A stretch of DNA of 64,000 nt. Source: an uncultured Clostridia bacterium (lineage in GTDB: Bacteria; Bacillota; Clostridia; Christensenellales; Borkfalkiaceae). A program made the translations under genes and the position numbers. This document shows, piece after piece, positions 34,070-44,200 of this stretch. The notes under the pieces are model-generated. The model did no database searches, was not told the DNA's origin, and saw nothing but the letters and a program-made list of their open reading frames with translations. Positions within the stretch are counted from its first letter, which is position 1, and each line of letters starts with the position of its first letter. The stretch spans positions 79,875-143,874 of the forward strand of contig CANROE010000002.1 in NCBI GenBank assembly GCA_947632195.1, read 5' to 3'.

Positions 34070-36817
34070 TTATTCGGCAGTCACCATGTTCATCTCGATT
34101 GCCGTGATGATCCCAAGCTGATTGAAAGTCACGGTAAACTCAACGGTAAGGTCGGTAGGGAATTCGGCTCCTGTGTACCAGAACTCACATCCTGCGCCGC
34201 CATTGGTGAAATAGCCATCGTCAATAGCAGAACCGCTGATTTGAACATCGTATGTCGATCCGGCTCCATACCAACGTGAACCAAAGAAAGCTCCGTTGGA
34301 AACCTCGGTTGCTGTCACAAACTGGAAAGTCGGCCATCTGTCGGGCATATCCGCGAAGTTGTAGGTGAAGGTCAGCATCTGGTTGTTCGTCGTGCCGTCA
34401 ACAGTGATGTAACCGCCGTTTGCATAGACGTTACCCTCATCAGATAAGGAGCTATCCCATGCGCCACCGGATCTCTCAAGATAGAGATATTGAGTAAAAG
34501 AAGTGAATCCCTCGGGAGCAGATTTATACACAACCGTGAAAGAAGGTCTCGTCCCGGAAAGATCAAGGGTCACAGTATAAACCGCAGCCGCATTCATTAA
34601 AAGATCTGTGCGTTCAATTCTCACGTAACCTGTGCTACTCGCAGTCGTATTAAAGTATGCGCTGTTGATACTCGCATACCAATCTCCCGCCATGCCGAGG
34701 AAGGCAATCGAGAACTGATCGTTTTCCGCCAAAGTGAAGTCGGCTTGATACTTGGTCAAAGATTCGTCAACGGGTTTCAGTTCCCAATCGGCAAAAACCG
34801 TTCCTTCAAGCGTTCTCTGATCCTGAGAAAGCGCATTCCATTCATTCACCATGGTTCCGTCAAGGATCCCGATGAGATAGAATCCGGAGGAATAGACGGT
34901 AAGAGTCGTTTCCGCTACAAGGTCGGGATTGACAACGGACTTTGCATAGATCTTGAACGTGCCGAACGCATAGACTTCCACAAGGCCGGTATCGGCATGA
35001 ACAAAAATCTGTCCAAACTGATCCTCAGGCATATAATACTGCACGCCCGAAGCAACGTTTTCGGAAAATCCTTCATAGGTCGGCGTTGCATGAAGAGTAA
35101 TCTCCCAAGCAGCGCCGCCGTTGTTGAGGTCAAGGTCATAGGACTCTTGATCAAATGCAATCGCATCGGGAACGTTAATTTCATCGGGGAGCACAGAAAT
35201 TACAATGCTGTCGCTTGCTTCAAGGAAGGAACAGGTGATAGTAATCTCATATTGTACTACCGCTGCCTTGGTAAGCGTAAGGGTGAACTGACCGTCTGCG
35301 TATGCAACATCTACTGCATTATCTTCGTTGCCCGCTACTACGTAGGTAAGATCTGCGGGATCATAAAACGCATTTTCGGGGATGAAATTGACATCGATCT
35401 TGATTGAATCGCCTTCACCTTGAAGATACTGCGCATAATACTTCGGTTCTTCTTCCTCGTCGCCTTCCTCCTTGGGCATCTCAGCCATTGCAAGATCAAT
35501 GGTCCTGACTTGCAAGGAAACCATGGTAATGGAAACCTTTGCTCTGCTACCGGTGAGGTCGATCATGATCGTGTAAACGCCGATTTCCGAGACTGCGAAG
35601 AAGTTGGTTGAATTGGCTACATAATAGGTCGTGGATTTTTCCGCATCATACCAATAGGGATTGAGGAGCGTCGTCCAGTTTTCGTTGATGCCACTATGGA
35701 TGATCTGGAATTCTTCCGTTCCGTTGATTGTACGGGTGAGCTGATAGATGCCGGGTTGTACTTGCAAGAAGAGTTCTCCCGCAAGCTCCGCTTCGTCTGC
35801 CGTATCGTGCATCTGCCAATCGCCGTTCAACCCAACAACATAGAAGTAGTCGGCGGTGACAAGGACTTCCGCGGAAGCAACATAGACGGTGGGATCCCCT
35901 CCTTCTTCTTCGGCGGGAACCGTCGCCGTCAAGGTGATGATCGTAGAACCGAAGTTCCATGCCGTGATCGTGCCGATCTCGTCTGCCGTAAGATCGCCAT
36001 CGGGAGAGGCCGCTTCCGGGTTCAAAGAAGTCCACTCATAAACGGTATTGTCGGTCGCTCCCGGAACAGTAGCCGTGATGTCTGCCTGTTCGCCAAGGGC
36101 AAGCGTGAGGCTCGTCTTGTCGAGAATGGAGTTGTCAAGGTCGCGGACTATTACTTCGCAAGCGTCAAACTTGTCGTCTGCAATGGCCGCGGTGATTGTA
36201 GCGGTCCCTTCCGCAACTGCCGTCACTACGCCGTTTTGCACGGTCGCAACCGATTCATCGGATGTCGTCCAAGTTACGGTCTTATCCGTTGCCGTGAAAG
36301 GAAGAACAACGGCAGACAGCGTATAGGACGCGCCGATGTCGAGCGACAGGTTTTTCGCGCTCAAAGACACACTGTTTGCGGTCGTAAGGCTTTCGGCAGG
36401 AGCAATTACGCTTACGGTGACTTCCACGGGGTCAACAATCGCCCCCTCCGCATGGCTACCCGTATAGGTAGCGGTAAGCGTGGTCTTGCCCTCGGCGACA
36501 GCCGTTACAAGTCCAAGCTCGCTTACGGTGACGGAAGTCCCTTCGGAAACCGCCCACGAAAAGCTGTGGTCATAGAGTTCTCTTTCGGTTTCCGCCCTGC
36601 TATCGGTGATGACGGTCCCCATATAGGTATAGGTCGCGACGAAAGACACTTCCTCCCCTACCGACATATAGGGAGCGTAGGAAGTAATCGACGCATAAGG
36701 AGGCTGCTCCTGCGCCGAAGCCTTCACATTGGAGCTGACATAAATCAGCCCGGCGAGACTTGCAAGAAGGAAAACCAAGCAAGTCAAAATACTGATGTTT
36801 CTTGTTTTAGTCGTCAT
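34070..36817 (-). CDS. Secreted surface protein with Ig-like and repeated beta-modules
   Basis: A 915-residue exported protein. Its N-terminal signal peptide (FLLASLAGLIYVSSNVKASA) has a typical AxA cleavage site and no lipobox. At least three Big_2-like Ig modules follow (for example TDKTVTWTTSDESVATVQNG). Two copies of a beta-module with a FYVVGLNGDW or FYLIGILDGT opening come next. The last module (FTYNFADMPDRWPTFQFVTA) also survives in the remnant at 29,398. No sortase motif, SLH domain or C-terminal membrane helix is visible, so the way it stays on the cell is unclear. Its start lies inside the end of the upstream lipoprotein gene (11-base overlap), so both are translated from one mRNA. 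Confidence 0.8.
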   Translation of the reverse strand: MTTKTRNISILTCLVFLLASLAGLIYVSSNVKASAQEQPPYASITSYAPYMSVGEEVSFVATYTYMGTVITDSRAETERELYDHSFSWAVSEGTSVTVSELGLVTAVAEGKTTLTATYTGSHAEGAIVDPVEVTVSVIAPAESLTTANSVSLSAKNLSLDIGASYTLSAVVLPFTATDKTVTWTTSDESVATVQNGVVTAVAEGTATITAAIADDKFDACEVIVRDLDNSILDKTSLTLALGEQADITATVPGATDNTVYEWTSLNPEAASPDGDLTADEIGTITAWNFGSTIITLTATVPAEEEGGDPTVYVASAEVLVTADYFYVVGLNGDWQMHDTADEAELAGELFLQVQPGIYQLTRTINGTEEFQIIHSGINENWTTLLNPYWYDAEKSTTYYVANSTNFFAVSEIGVYTIMIDLTGSRAKVSITMVSLQVRTIDLAMAEMPKEEGDEEEEPKYYAQYLQGEGDSIKIDVNFIPENAFYDPADLTYVVAGNEDNAVDVAYADGQFTLTLTKAAVVQYEITITCSFLEASDSIVISVLPDEINVPDAIAFDQESYDLDLNNGGAAWEITLHATPTYEGFSENVASGVQYYMPEDQFGQIFVHADTGLVEVYAFGTFKIYAKSVVNPDLVAETTLTVYSSGFYLIGILDGTMVNEWNALSQDQRTLEGTVFADWELKPVDESLTKYQADFTLAENDQFSIAFLGMAGDWYASINSAYFNTTASSTGYVRIERTDLLMNAAAVYTVTLDLSGTRPSFTVVYKSAPEGFTSFTQYLYLERSGGAWDSSLSDEGNVYANGGYITVDGTTNNQMLTFTYNFADMPDRWPTFQFVTATEVSNGAFFGSRWYGAGSTYDVQISGSAIDDGYFTNGGAGCEFWYTGAEFPTDLTVEFTVTFNQLGIITAIEMNMVTAE

Positions 36818-38990
36818 AATAATTCACCTCCGTTTTTCTTTTTTTGATTATGACATCTCTACTGGTTTGTAAGTTACTTATACTTGCGGAAGCAGGCCAA
36901 TCTGCGATTTCGCCATCGGTACCATAGTACCATGCTCCGTATGAGCCGAGGTCCGTATTCGGATACGGATTCGCGGCAAAATAAAGTTTGATGCTGAGTG
37001 TCGCGCTACTGGACAATCCAAGGGTTGATGAAGTAATTCCCGCCGCATCAACAAATTCTTTCGATGCTTTGAAACAAAGCGAAATGATACGATTTGCTCC
37101 TACGCCGTTCAATATCCTCGCCTTAAACTCAGGAATACGAGAACTTTCAAATATGATTGCCTCGATTGTCTTGTTGTTGGAAAATAAATAGGGCCCGAGT
37201 TCATTGATCGATGAAGGAATAATTACCTGCAGCAAATTCTTGCACTTTGTATTCCCTGTTGCGAAAATATTAGGAATTTTTGCAGAGTTCGCATTCGCTT
37301 TACCAACAGCGATAATACCTTCCTCCCCTATCTTTTCGGGGATCGCCAGTTTTTCATAGCTCCCCGTGTAACCCGTTAGCCTACCATTTCCGTCTGTCGT
37401 GTAGACCATCTGATAGCCGCAGCCGCCCGCACATGTGCCGTCTCCGCGATACCAACCGTCGGATCCCGCCACAGGAGTGATGTGATCCGCCTTGGGCGTT
37501 GTGTAACCGCAACCGGCATCGGTACACTTCTGCCAATGTTGCGTTGCGTCGGATTCCCACACAAGATGATGTCCCGCTTCGCGCGTTTCGCCGCAAACCG
37601 AACATCTTTCTTGTCCTTCTTCAGCGCCCTCGCTCGTCCAAGAGTGATCGTCCTCCTGCAAACGCTGGCCGCAGCTCTCGTTCTCGTCAGCAAACGTACA
37701 TGTCTTCCAATGCTTGTCGGCGTTATGCGACCAGGTTTGCGATGCAACGTGAGACTCTGATTTTGACGTGTACTCGCATTGGTCGCTTGTTGCTCCATAC
37801 GTACCGGTGCAAATATAGTAATGACCTTCCGCATCCCAGGCGAGCTTTAAGGTATGAGCGCTGGCAGCGCCAAATCCGCACAAGGAGCATTTGCGCCAAT
37901 GCGAATCATTATCGAACCCTGTCTGATATGAATGATCGCTTTTGGCTTCCGCTTCATAATCGCAAACGCTACACGCCTCATGATGCCCGTTCTGAATATC
38001 GGAAACATACGTCGTCAAATGCTGCTCCGTTTTGGAATAGCTGCAAACCGAACAAGAAATCGTATGATTGCTCTCGCCGTTCGACTTTGTAGACAGCGTG
38101 TGCGCTACGCTCACCGTTGCCTGACAATCGGGGCAGGTATAGGAATGTTCTTCCTCGCCCTCGCTTGTGTAAGCGGACGGATCTGTGGGTGCGGTGTGCT
38201 CATCGGGACGCGTTTCGGCGTTGCACTTCGTACACAGACGATAGTGGTGCGCATTATCCTCAGTGGGCTGATAGGAACCGTAGACATGCTCCTCACTCAC
38301 GTCCGCGCCACATTCCGCACACGGATATGTATGACCGGTGCCGTCGGACTTTTCCGTGTATGTAACGTTCGCCGCTGCCGTATGGACATGTTTTGTAACG
38401 ATGACTGTGCAAGTCGCGCTCTTTTCACCCGCTGTTGCGGTGATGATCGCGTCGCCTTCGGCTTTCGCCGTTACAATGCCGCCGGTAACTTCTGCAATGT
38501 TCGGATCACTGGACGTCCAAGTTACGGTTTTTTCCGCCGCCTCGGCGGGAAGAACTGTTGCTACGAGCGTCGCAGTGGCATCCTCGTCTCTGCCGCCGAC
38601 CTCAAGAGAAAGTGCGTCGGGAGTCAAAGTGACAGATGTCACCGGGATTTCCGTTGTCTTGAAGGTGGCAGTAATAGTCGCGTCAGCCGAGACGGTCAGC
38701 TCGTACTTCCCGTCTGTGAGTTTTGCATTTGCGTCTGTGCTTACGGTGAAGTTTTCTATCTCATAGCCACTTTTCGCCGTTACAGACACCGTGACTTTGC
38801 TTCCATCTTCATACATGTTGTCTGCTGCCGCAGGTGCGAGAGCGACGCTGCCCTGTTCGGAGTTGTAGTTTAACGACACTTTATACTTTTGCGTATCTTT
38901 TGTGCCGCCGCAGGCTGCAAACCCGAAACAGAGGATTGCCATCGACAGAATACAGAGCAGAACTGCCAAATTGGATTTCTTAAATCTCAT
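36807..38990 (-). CDS. Surface lipoprotein with Ig-like domain and many Cys-pair repeats
   Basis: A 727-residue lipoprotein with lipobox FAAC-GG (about residue 27). An InlB/flg_new-type repeat (about 33-110: SLNYNSEQGSVALAPAAADN) and one Big_2 domain (about 115-200) come first. Roughly ten short repeats follow, each with C-x2-C and flanking His, such as YPCAECGA, YRLCTKCN, YTCPDCQ and ISCSVCSY, up to about residue 540. A degenerate leucine-rich segment precedes the C-terminus. AGGAG upstream supports ATG at 38990. The Cys/His spacing would allow metal binding or disulfides, but export makes disulfides or reduced metal knots equally possible. The same repeat type occurs in the element-borne protein at 4,253-5,842. 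Confidence 0.8.
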   Translation of the reverse strand: MRFKKSNLAVLLCILSMAILCFGFAACGGTKDTQKYKVSLNYNSEQGSVALAPAAADNMYEDGSKVTVSVTAKSGYEIENFTVSTDANAKLTDGKYELTVSADATITATFKTTEIPVTSVTLTPDALSLEVGGRDEDATATLVATVLPAEAAEKTVTWTSSDPNIAEVTGGIVTAKAEGDAIITATAGEKSATCTVIVTKHVHTAAANVTYTEKSDGTGHTYPCAECGADVSEEHVYGSYQPTEDNAHHYRLCTKCNAETRPDEHTAPTDPSAYTSEGEEEHSYTCPDCQATVSVAHTLSTKSNGESNHTISCSVCSYSKTEQHLTTYVSDIQNGHHEACSVCDYEAEAKSDHSYQTGFDNDSHWRKCSLCGFGAASAHTLKLAWDAEGHYYICTGTYGATSDQCEYTSKSESHVASQTWSHNADKHWKTCTFADENESCGQRLQEDDHSWTSEGAEEGQERCSVCGETREAGHHLVWESDATQHWQKCTDAGCGYTTPKADHITPVAGSDGWYRGDGTCAGGCGYQMVYTTDGNGRLTGYTGSYEKLAIPEKIGEEGIIAVGKANANSAKIPNIFATGNTKCKNLLQVIIPSSINELGPYLFSNNKTIEAIIFESSRIPEFKARILNGVGANRIISLCFKASKEFVDAAGITSSTLGLSSSATLSIKLYFAANPYPNTDLGSYGAWYYGTDGEIADWPASASISNLQTSRDVIIKKRKTEVNYYDD

Positions 38991-39075
38991 AACTTTCCGC
39001 TTTCTTCTCCTTTTTCCTTTTTGGGAAATTTTACTGCGAATGGGCGCAGAGTCCCGTCCCTCCTTGGGGACATTC

Positions 39076-39095
39076 CCGTCTGTAAATTCAGACGG
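39076..39095. repeat. Small hairpin upstream of the Cys-repeat lipoprotein gene
   Basis: CCGTCTG (39076-39082), six bases, CAGACGG (39089-39095). It lies in the 195-base gap between the galactanase gene and the lipoprotein gene, with no T-run. It may be a weak terminator of the galactan operon or a leader hairpin. Confidence 0.5.
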
Positions 39096-39185
39096 CAGAT
39101 TTTGCCTTACCCTACTTAAATCAATTCGTTAGCCCATTGGAGTGCCCTCCTTTTCCCTTTTTTTTATCAATGACTGTAAAAGCCG

Positions 39186-41774
39186 TCACTCTTCGAAATA
39201 GAATTGACAGTTGTCAATGTTTCCCCAAGGACCCGCCCCCGTAAATTCGGCATAAACGGAAATCCCGACTTCTACGGACGAAATCCTGTCCAAATCAAGC
39301 TCTACGCCGGAGAGCCGCGTTGTTTGCCATTTCTTCCAACCGAGCAGTTCCCGAACCGCTTCTGCGGATTTGATCTCCTCCGAACCGTCTTTATATTTGA
39401 TCTTCACATAAGCGTGAATGTCGATCTCCACGCCGTCATTACCTTGGAAATCAAAGCTGCAACCGTATTTCCCGCTTCCGAACTGCGCAAGCTGCTCGGA
39501 TGTGAGCGTTTGGGAAAGCGTGAACGAAACATTCCCCTCGTCCCAGAAGTGGAACGATTGTGTTCCCATACGTGCATTTCCCGTGTTGTTGCTGACGTAA
39601 AGTTGCAGAAGAGAAGTCCCGCCTGTATGAGTTACGTCCCAATCTCCGAGCTGAGACTTCGGCTGCACATATTTGACCGTGCCGTCGCCATAGCTTTTGA
39701 AGGACTCAAAACTCCCCTCGGAAAGCAGATTGACGTTCATGACCCACACATTGCAAATGCAATCCCCACCGTATTTGGTGGAACCGTGGATCTCATAGCG
39801 GTTGACTTGGGTGATATACTGATCAAGGTTTTCCGGCTCAATCGCCCAAACCACGTCGGTCTTTAATTCGGAACCGTTGTTCAGAATAACGTCTACCGTT
39901 TTGGGCAACTCAATCGCGCCCTCATTCACAGTGCAATAAACCTCTTGGTCCTGCAAATAGTCGGTGGTAATCGCTACCGTGTGCCCTTCTTTGACATACT
40001 TGAAAACTTTAAGCGCCTCGATCGGGGTTCCGTCAGACATGAAGAATGCGTTATTGTCTACCATGCTGCCGCCGTCGTTTGCGTCGTCGTCATAATCCTT
40101 TGCATAGCTTGTCGCCCAACCGCAGCCGTACTCCTTGCACAGCGCACGATTCGTAGCGCCCAAAGGATCTGTCGAAGCGGAAATCCAAATGCCGCCCCAA
40201 TAACACAGCCCTAATCCCCAATCTCCGAGATCTGCCATTCCCGCGATAACGTCCCGCACCGCGTTCGCCATACCTTGGACGGTCACAGGGCGCGTCGTTG
40301 TTTCGAGCGCAGTATTGCCGCAGCCGTCAAAGTCTTCCTCCGTCCACGCATAAGCGGTTTCAAGAATCATCGCTTCCTTCCCATAAGTGTTATGGATATT
40401 CGTGAACTGTTTTTTGAGATTGGTAAGCGTTCCGTGGGAAGTATAATACGGATACCAAGATGAGCCAAAAACATCGTAATCGACATCGTTATCGTCCAAC
40501 GTTTTGGCAAGTCCCATGTAACCGTTCCCGCCCGCATTGGTGAAATGGACCGCCACTTTTGCGCCGCCCTCCGCGACTTCTCCCGTCACTTCACGCACCG
40601 CTTCCGCACCTTTATTTATGTAGCGGCAAATTGTGTCCCAATCGGAGGACCCTGCCAACATACTTGTCGTCTCATTCCCGATCTGCACCATGGTGATTTT
40701 TACTTTTGTGTCTTTGAGCTTAGTAAGACTGTCTTTCGTAAAGTCATAGATGCTACTCGCAATTTCCGTTGTGGACTTACCCTTCCATGCTTTGGGCAAG
40801 GTCTGTTTGCCGGGGTCTGCCCAAAAATCGGAGTAATGAAAATCAACAATCATGCCAAGTCCAACGGTCTGACACCGTTCCGCTATTGCAACAGCGTTAT
40901 TTATATCGCAGTTTCCACCGCCATAACTATTCCCGTTCTCGTCTTTGGGATCGTTCCAAATGCGAACGCGTATGTCGGTCACGCCGCTGTCTTTGAGTAC
41001 TTTGAAAACATCTTCTTCCTGTCCGTCAAAATTCTTATACAGAGGTTCGTTCTCCGCTTTTCTTGCCGCTTCGATCGATAACACTTCGGAAGCGTCTATC
41101 CCCATAATGAAATCATCGCGATTTTCCAACCCAGGGACTTGTGCGACATAAAGTCCTTCGTCTGCAATGACGCTTTCTCCCGCGACATCCACAATACAGC
41201 TATCCTCATAACCGTTTTCGCTCTTTGCAGATATGATCGTACGGCCGCCGCCGAGCGCGGTAACAACGCCGTTTTGATCGACAGCTGCGACTGCGGGTTT
41301 GGAACTCGTCCACGATATATTCTTGAAAGTGGTATTTTCGGGTTCGAGCGTAGCTTGGAAGGAATGGGTTTCGTTGACATTCATAGTAATAGAATGCTTA
41401 TCAAGCGCAATACCTGTTTCGGGAACAGGCATACCGCTCGGGTCGTTTACGGTCACGTTGCAATCGGAAAACTTTCCGCCCACCGTAACACGAATCACGG
41501 TTTTTCCTTCGTTCAGCGCCTTCACTTTTCCGTTGTCCACAGAGGCAACCGTCGCATCGGACGACTTCCATGTCGCTTCCGCTGTTCTTGCCGACTGCGG
41601 GAACACGGTATATGTAAGCGTTACCTCCTCGCCGACATTGAGGGTAAGGGTGGATCGGTCCATTTCAACGCTTTCCGCAACCGCATCGCTTTCTCCGCAA
41701 GCCGCAATAGGCGCTGCCATACAGATGACCAGTAGCATGGATATGAGCGTTGTATAAAGTTTTCTGAATCTCAT
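39186..41774 (-). CDS. Exported GH53 endo-beta-1,4-galactanase with Ig-like domains and putative CBM
   Basis: An 862-residue lipoprotein enzyme that should cut beta-1,4-galactan side chains of pectin outside the cell. Lipobox IAAC-G is at about residue 26. Two Big_2-like domains (about 35-200) precede the GH53 barrel (about 210-560), which contains GVTDIRVRIWNDP, DFHYSDFWADPGKQ, the acid/base glutamate in MVQIGNE and the nucleophile glutamate in MILETAYAW. After a bacterial linker-like domain (about 600-680), the C-terminal 170 residues (SFESFKSYGDGTVKY to the end) form a beta-sandwich consistent with a galactan-binding CBM61; that subfamily is my best guess. It is the last gene of the galactan operon. 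Confidence 0.9.
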   Translation of the reverse strand: MRFRKLYTTLISMLLVICMAAPIAACGESDAVAESVEMDRSTLTLNVGEEVTLTYTVFPQSARTAEATWKSSDATVASVDNGKVKALNEGKTVIRVTVGGKFSDCNVTVNDPSGMPVPETGIALDKHSITMNVNETHSFQATLEPENTTFKNISWTSSKPAVAAVDQNGVVTALGGGRTIISAKSENGYEDSCIVDVAGESVIADEGLYVAQVPGLENRDDFIMGIDASEVLSIEAARKAENEPLYKNFDGQEEDVFKVLKDSGVTDIRVRIWNDPKDENGNSYGGGNCDINNAVAIAERCQTVGLGMIVDFHYSDFWADPGKQTLPKAWKGKSTTEIASSIYDFTKDSLTKLKDTKVKITMVQIGNETTSMLAGSSDWDTICRYINKGAEAVREVTGEVAEGGAKVAVHFTNAGGNGYMGLAKTLDDNDVDYDVFGSSWYPYYTSHGTLTNLKKQFTNIHNTYGKEAMILETAYAWTEEDFDGCGNTALETTTRPVTVQGMANAVRDVIAGMADLGDWGLGLCYWGGIWISASTDPLGATNRALCKEYGCGWATSYAKDYDDDANDGGSMVDNNAFFMSDGTPIEALKVFKYVKEGHTVAITTDYLQDQEVYCTVNEGAIELPKTVDVILNNGSELKTDVVWAIEPENLDQYITQVNRYEIHGSTKYGGDCICNVWVMNVNLLSEGSFESFKSYGDGTVKYVQPKSQLGDWDVTHTGGTSLLQLYVSNNTGNARMGTQSFHFWDEGNVSFTLSQTLTSEQLAQFGSGKYGCSFDFQGNDGVEIDIHAYVKIKYKDGSEEIKSAEAVRELLGWKKWQTTRLSGVELDLDRISSVEVGISVYAEFTGAGPWGNIDNCQFYFEE

Positions 41775-41805
41775 AACATTGTCTCCCTATATCCTAAAAT
41801 TTGAA

Positions 41806-43083
41806 TTACTTCATTCTCCGCCACTTTTTCTTCGGTTCTTCTGCCGGAGATTGGGCGCTTGGCGCTTGCGCCGTAGGCATCGCAGCTTTGCAAGCAACGT
41901 CCGCAAGCAGATTGCACCCGTTTTCTGCGCCGAAAAAGTGCATGACTTTACTGCGGAAAGTGATGAAAATTTTAACCCCCGCATGGAGTGCGGCAAGTTG
42001 GTAAGTATCCAAAGACACCGTGGGGATTCTCACAATAATCTGCTCTTGTTGCGGGGTGAGCACATGCAGATGAACTTCGCTACCCATCATCTCATTGACT
42101 TGAATCGTGCAGGGGATCGCAGAAGGATTGTCGCGCTTGGTGAGCGACACATGTTCGGGGCGAACGCCGAGAACAACATCCTGCGCTTGTATGTTTCGCG
42201 CTTTCAACGCGTCTCCCTTTTCGCCGTCTATCGCGATTCTCACGCCGCAGGGGGAAACGAAATAACCGTTTGCGTCCTTTTCAAGACGGGTTTTGAACGT
42301 GTTCATCTTGGGCGATCCGATAAATTCTGCGACAAATAAATTGTTCGGCATATCGAACACTTCCGCGGGCGTTCCGACTTGTTGTATGTAACCGTCCTTC
42401 ATTACGACGATCCTGTCGCCCAAAGTCATCGCCTCGGTTTGGTCGTGCGTGACATAGATAAACGTCGTGTCGATCTTTTTACGGAGCAATATGAGTTCCG
42501 CGCGCATTTGATTCCGTAATTTTGCGTCGAGATTGGAAAGCGGCTCATCCAAGAGAAAGACCTTTGAATCCCGTACCATTGCCCTGCCGATCGCCACGCG
42601 TTGCCGCTGTCCGCCGGAAAGCTCGCGCGGACGGCGCATGAGATATTCGGTGATGCCGAGAATTTCCGCCGCCTCCATGACGCGCTTCGTGATCTCTTCG
42701 TTCGGAAGTTTTTCGTATTTCTTCTTGACTTTTCCCGTTTTGGGGTCTGTTTCGTCCTTCGGGGTTTTCAAAAGACGGAGCGGGAATGCCATGTTCTCGA
42801 ACACGGTAAGATTGGGATAGAGCGCATAATTTTGAAAAACCATCGCGATCCCTCTTTCCTTGGGCGGAAGATCGTTTACGACCTTACCGTCGATCTCAAT
42901 CGTGCCGCTCGTGATTTCTTCAAGTCCCGCGATCATGCGAAGAGTCGTCGATTTGCCGCAACCGGACGGCCCGACAAAGACGATAAACTCCTTATCCGCG
43001 ATTTCAAGGTTGAAATCACACACAGCGGGCGTTTGGCTTTTCCCGTACTTCTTTTCAACATTTATCAATTTGACGTTCGCCAT
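41806..43083 (-). CDS. msmK: MsmK/UgpC-type sugar ABC transporter ATPase
   Basis: A 425-residue ATPase that powers a CUT1 sugar importer. The Walker A motif GPSGCGKSTTL is near residue 38, the signature LSGGQRQR near 160, and the Walker B motif VFLLDEPLSNLDAKL right after. The C-terminal regulatory beta-domain (about 245-370) is of MalK type. It differs from typical members by a charged insertion of about 25 residues after residue 88 (KTPKDETDPKTGKVKKKYEK) and a short Ala/Pro/Lys tail. AGGGAG precedes ATG at 43083. The gene follows the permease gene by ten bases, giving this operon its own ATPase instead of borrowing a shared one. Confidence 0.92.
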   Translation of the reverse strand: MANVKLINVEKKYGKSQTPAVCDFNLEIADKEFIVFVGPSGCGKSTTLRMIAGLEEITSGTIEIDGKVVNDLPPKERGIAMVFQNYALYPNLTVFENMAFPLRLLKTPKDETDPKTGKVKKKYEKLPNEEITKRVMEAAEILGITEYLMRRPRELSGGQRQRVAIGRAMVRDSKVFLLDEPLSNLDAKLRNQMRAELILLRKKIDTTFIYVTHDQTEAMTLGDRIVVMKDGYIQQVGTPAEVFDMPNNLFVAEFIGSPKMNTFKTRLEKDANGYFVSPCGVRIAIDGEKGDALKARNIQAQDVVLGVRPEHVSLTKRDNPSAIPCTIQVNEMMGSEVHLHVLTPQQEQIIVRIPTVSLDTYQLAALHAGVKIFITFRSKVMHFFGAENGCNLLADVACKAAMPTAQAPSAQSPAEEPKKKWRRMK

Positions 43084-43093
43084 AATTTCTCCC

Positions 43094-44200
43094 TTATCCC
43101 TTTACCGCGCCGCCCGTCACGCCTGTAACATAGTACTTTTGCAAGCACATAAACAAGACTGTTATGGGGACTGCAACGGTCACGCCGCCTGCACAGAATG
43201 TTGTATAGTAGTCGTTTTTCATCGAGTCGGTCAAGAGCCATTGCAACCCTGCGGCGACGTTATATCCCGAGGAAGCGTTGTTCGCCATGAAAGTAGCCAT
43301 TACAAAATCACCCCAAGGCGCCATGAACCCCATCAGAATCGTATAAATAATGATAGGCTTTGAAAGAGGCAAAATGAGCTTACGGAATATTTGAAATTGC
43401 GTCGCTCCGTCAATTTTTGCCGCCTCATCGATCGAGTGGGAAATCGTATCGAAAAAGCCCTTTGCAATATGATAGCCCATGCCCGAACTTGCCGTATAGA
43501 TGATGATCAATCCCCACATGGCGTTTGCGTCCGTCAAGTTCCAGTCGTGCATCCATGTGTAGAGCAGAATGAGCGTCAAAAAGCCCGGGAACATACCGAA
43601 AATGAGCATGACGTTCATCAAAAGTTTTCTGCCCTTGAACCGATTCCGCGAAAGCGCATAGGCAACCGCGAGCTGAAATATCGTCTGTACAACCGCCGTT
43701 GCGAACCCCATAACGAGCGTGCTTCCGAACCAACGGGGAAACTTTGTTTCCGTGAAGAGCCGCACATAATTTGCGATCCCCCACTGCTTCGGCCAAATAT
43801 AGCCTGCAAGCCCCGTACTTTCGCAACGGAAAGATTCGAGAAGGATTCCAACAAAGGGAAGGATCCAAAAAATGCACAATGCCGCAAGCGCAACGTGGAT
43901 AATCGTATTGACAACCGTTCTTTTCGTCCTTTGCCCGCCGGGTTTCTTTTTGGACCTTTGCTCTTTGGCGGATTTCTCCGCAACCGACAGGCGCGTGGCT
44001 CCGTCTCCGCTAAACCCGGTGTCCCATTCGGCGCTCGCTACGCTCTGCTCCGCATTGGATTCCCTTTCACGTGCGGCATGTTTTGCCGTCGCGACCAACG
44101 TTCCGTCCTCGCTCTCAATATCAAATTCCTGCTCGGCGGCAGTCCCCCATCCGGCATCAAGATCGAGAACTTCCTTGTTATCAAAAGACGTATCTCTCAT
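43094..44200 (-). CDS. ganQ: GanQ/MalG-type ABC permease
   Basis: A 368-residue CUT1 permease. About 90 hydrophilic residues with a basic KKPGGQRTKRT section come first. Six membrane helices follow, and the EAA loop IDEAAKIDGATQFQIFRKL lies in the second half, the docking site for the ATPase. The C-terminus ends in YVTGVTGGAVKG, the usual end of MalG-like proteins. The gene overlaps the end of the MalF-like gene by four bases. Substrate assignment to galacto-oligosaccharides rests on the GH53 neighbours. The N-terminal extension is longer than in typical GanQ. Confidence 0.88.
   Translation of the reverse strand: MRDTSFDNKEVLDLDAGWGTAAEQEFDIESEDGTLVATAKHAARERESNAEQSVASAEWDTGFSGDGATRLSVAEKSAKEQRSKKKPGGQRTKRTVVNTIIHVALAALCIFWILPFVGILLESFRCESTGLAGYIWPKQWGIANYVRLFTETKFPRWFGSTLVMGFATAVVQTIFQLAVAYALSRNRFKGRKLLMNVMLIFGMFPGFLTLILLYTWMHDWNLTDANAMWGLIIIYTASSGMGYHIAKGFFDTISHSIDEAAKIDGATQFQIFRKLILPLSKPIIIYTILMGFMAPWGDFVMATFMANNASSGYNVAAGLQWLLTDSMKNDYYTTFCAGGVTVAVPITVLFMCLQKYYVTGVTGGAVKG

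Noticed and set aside
35696..36847. 383-codon plus-strand frame
   Set aside because: Antisense to the signal peptide and Ig-like modules of the surface protein; it lacks its own ribosome binding site and any family feature.
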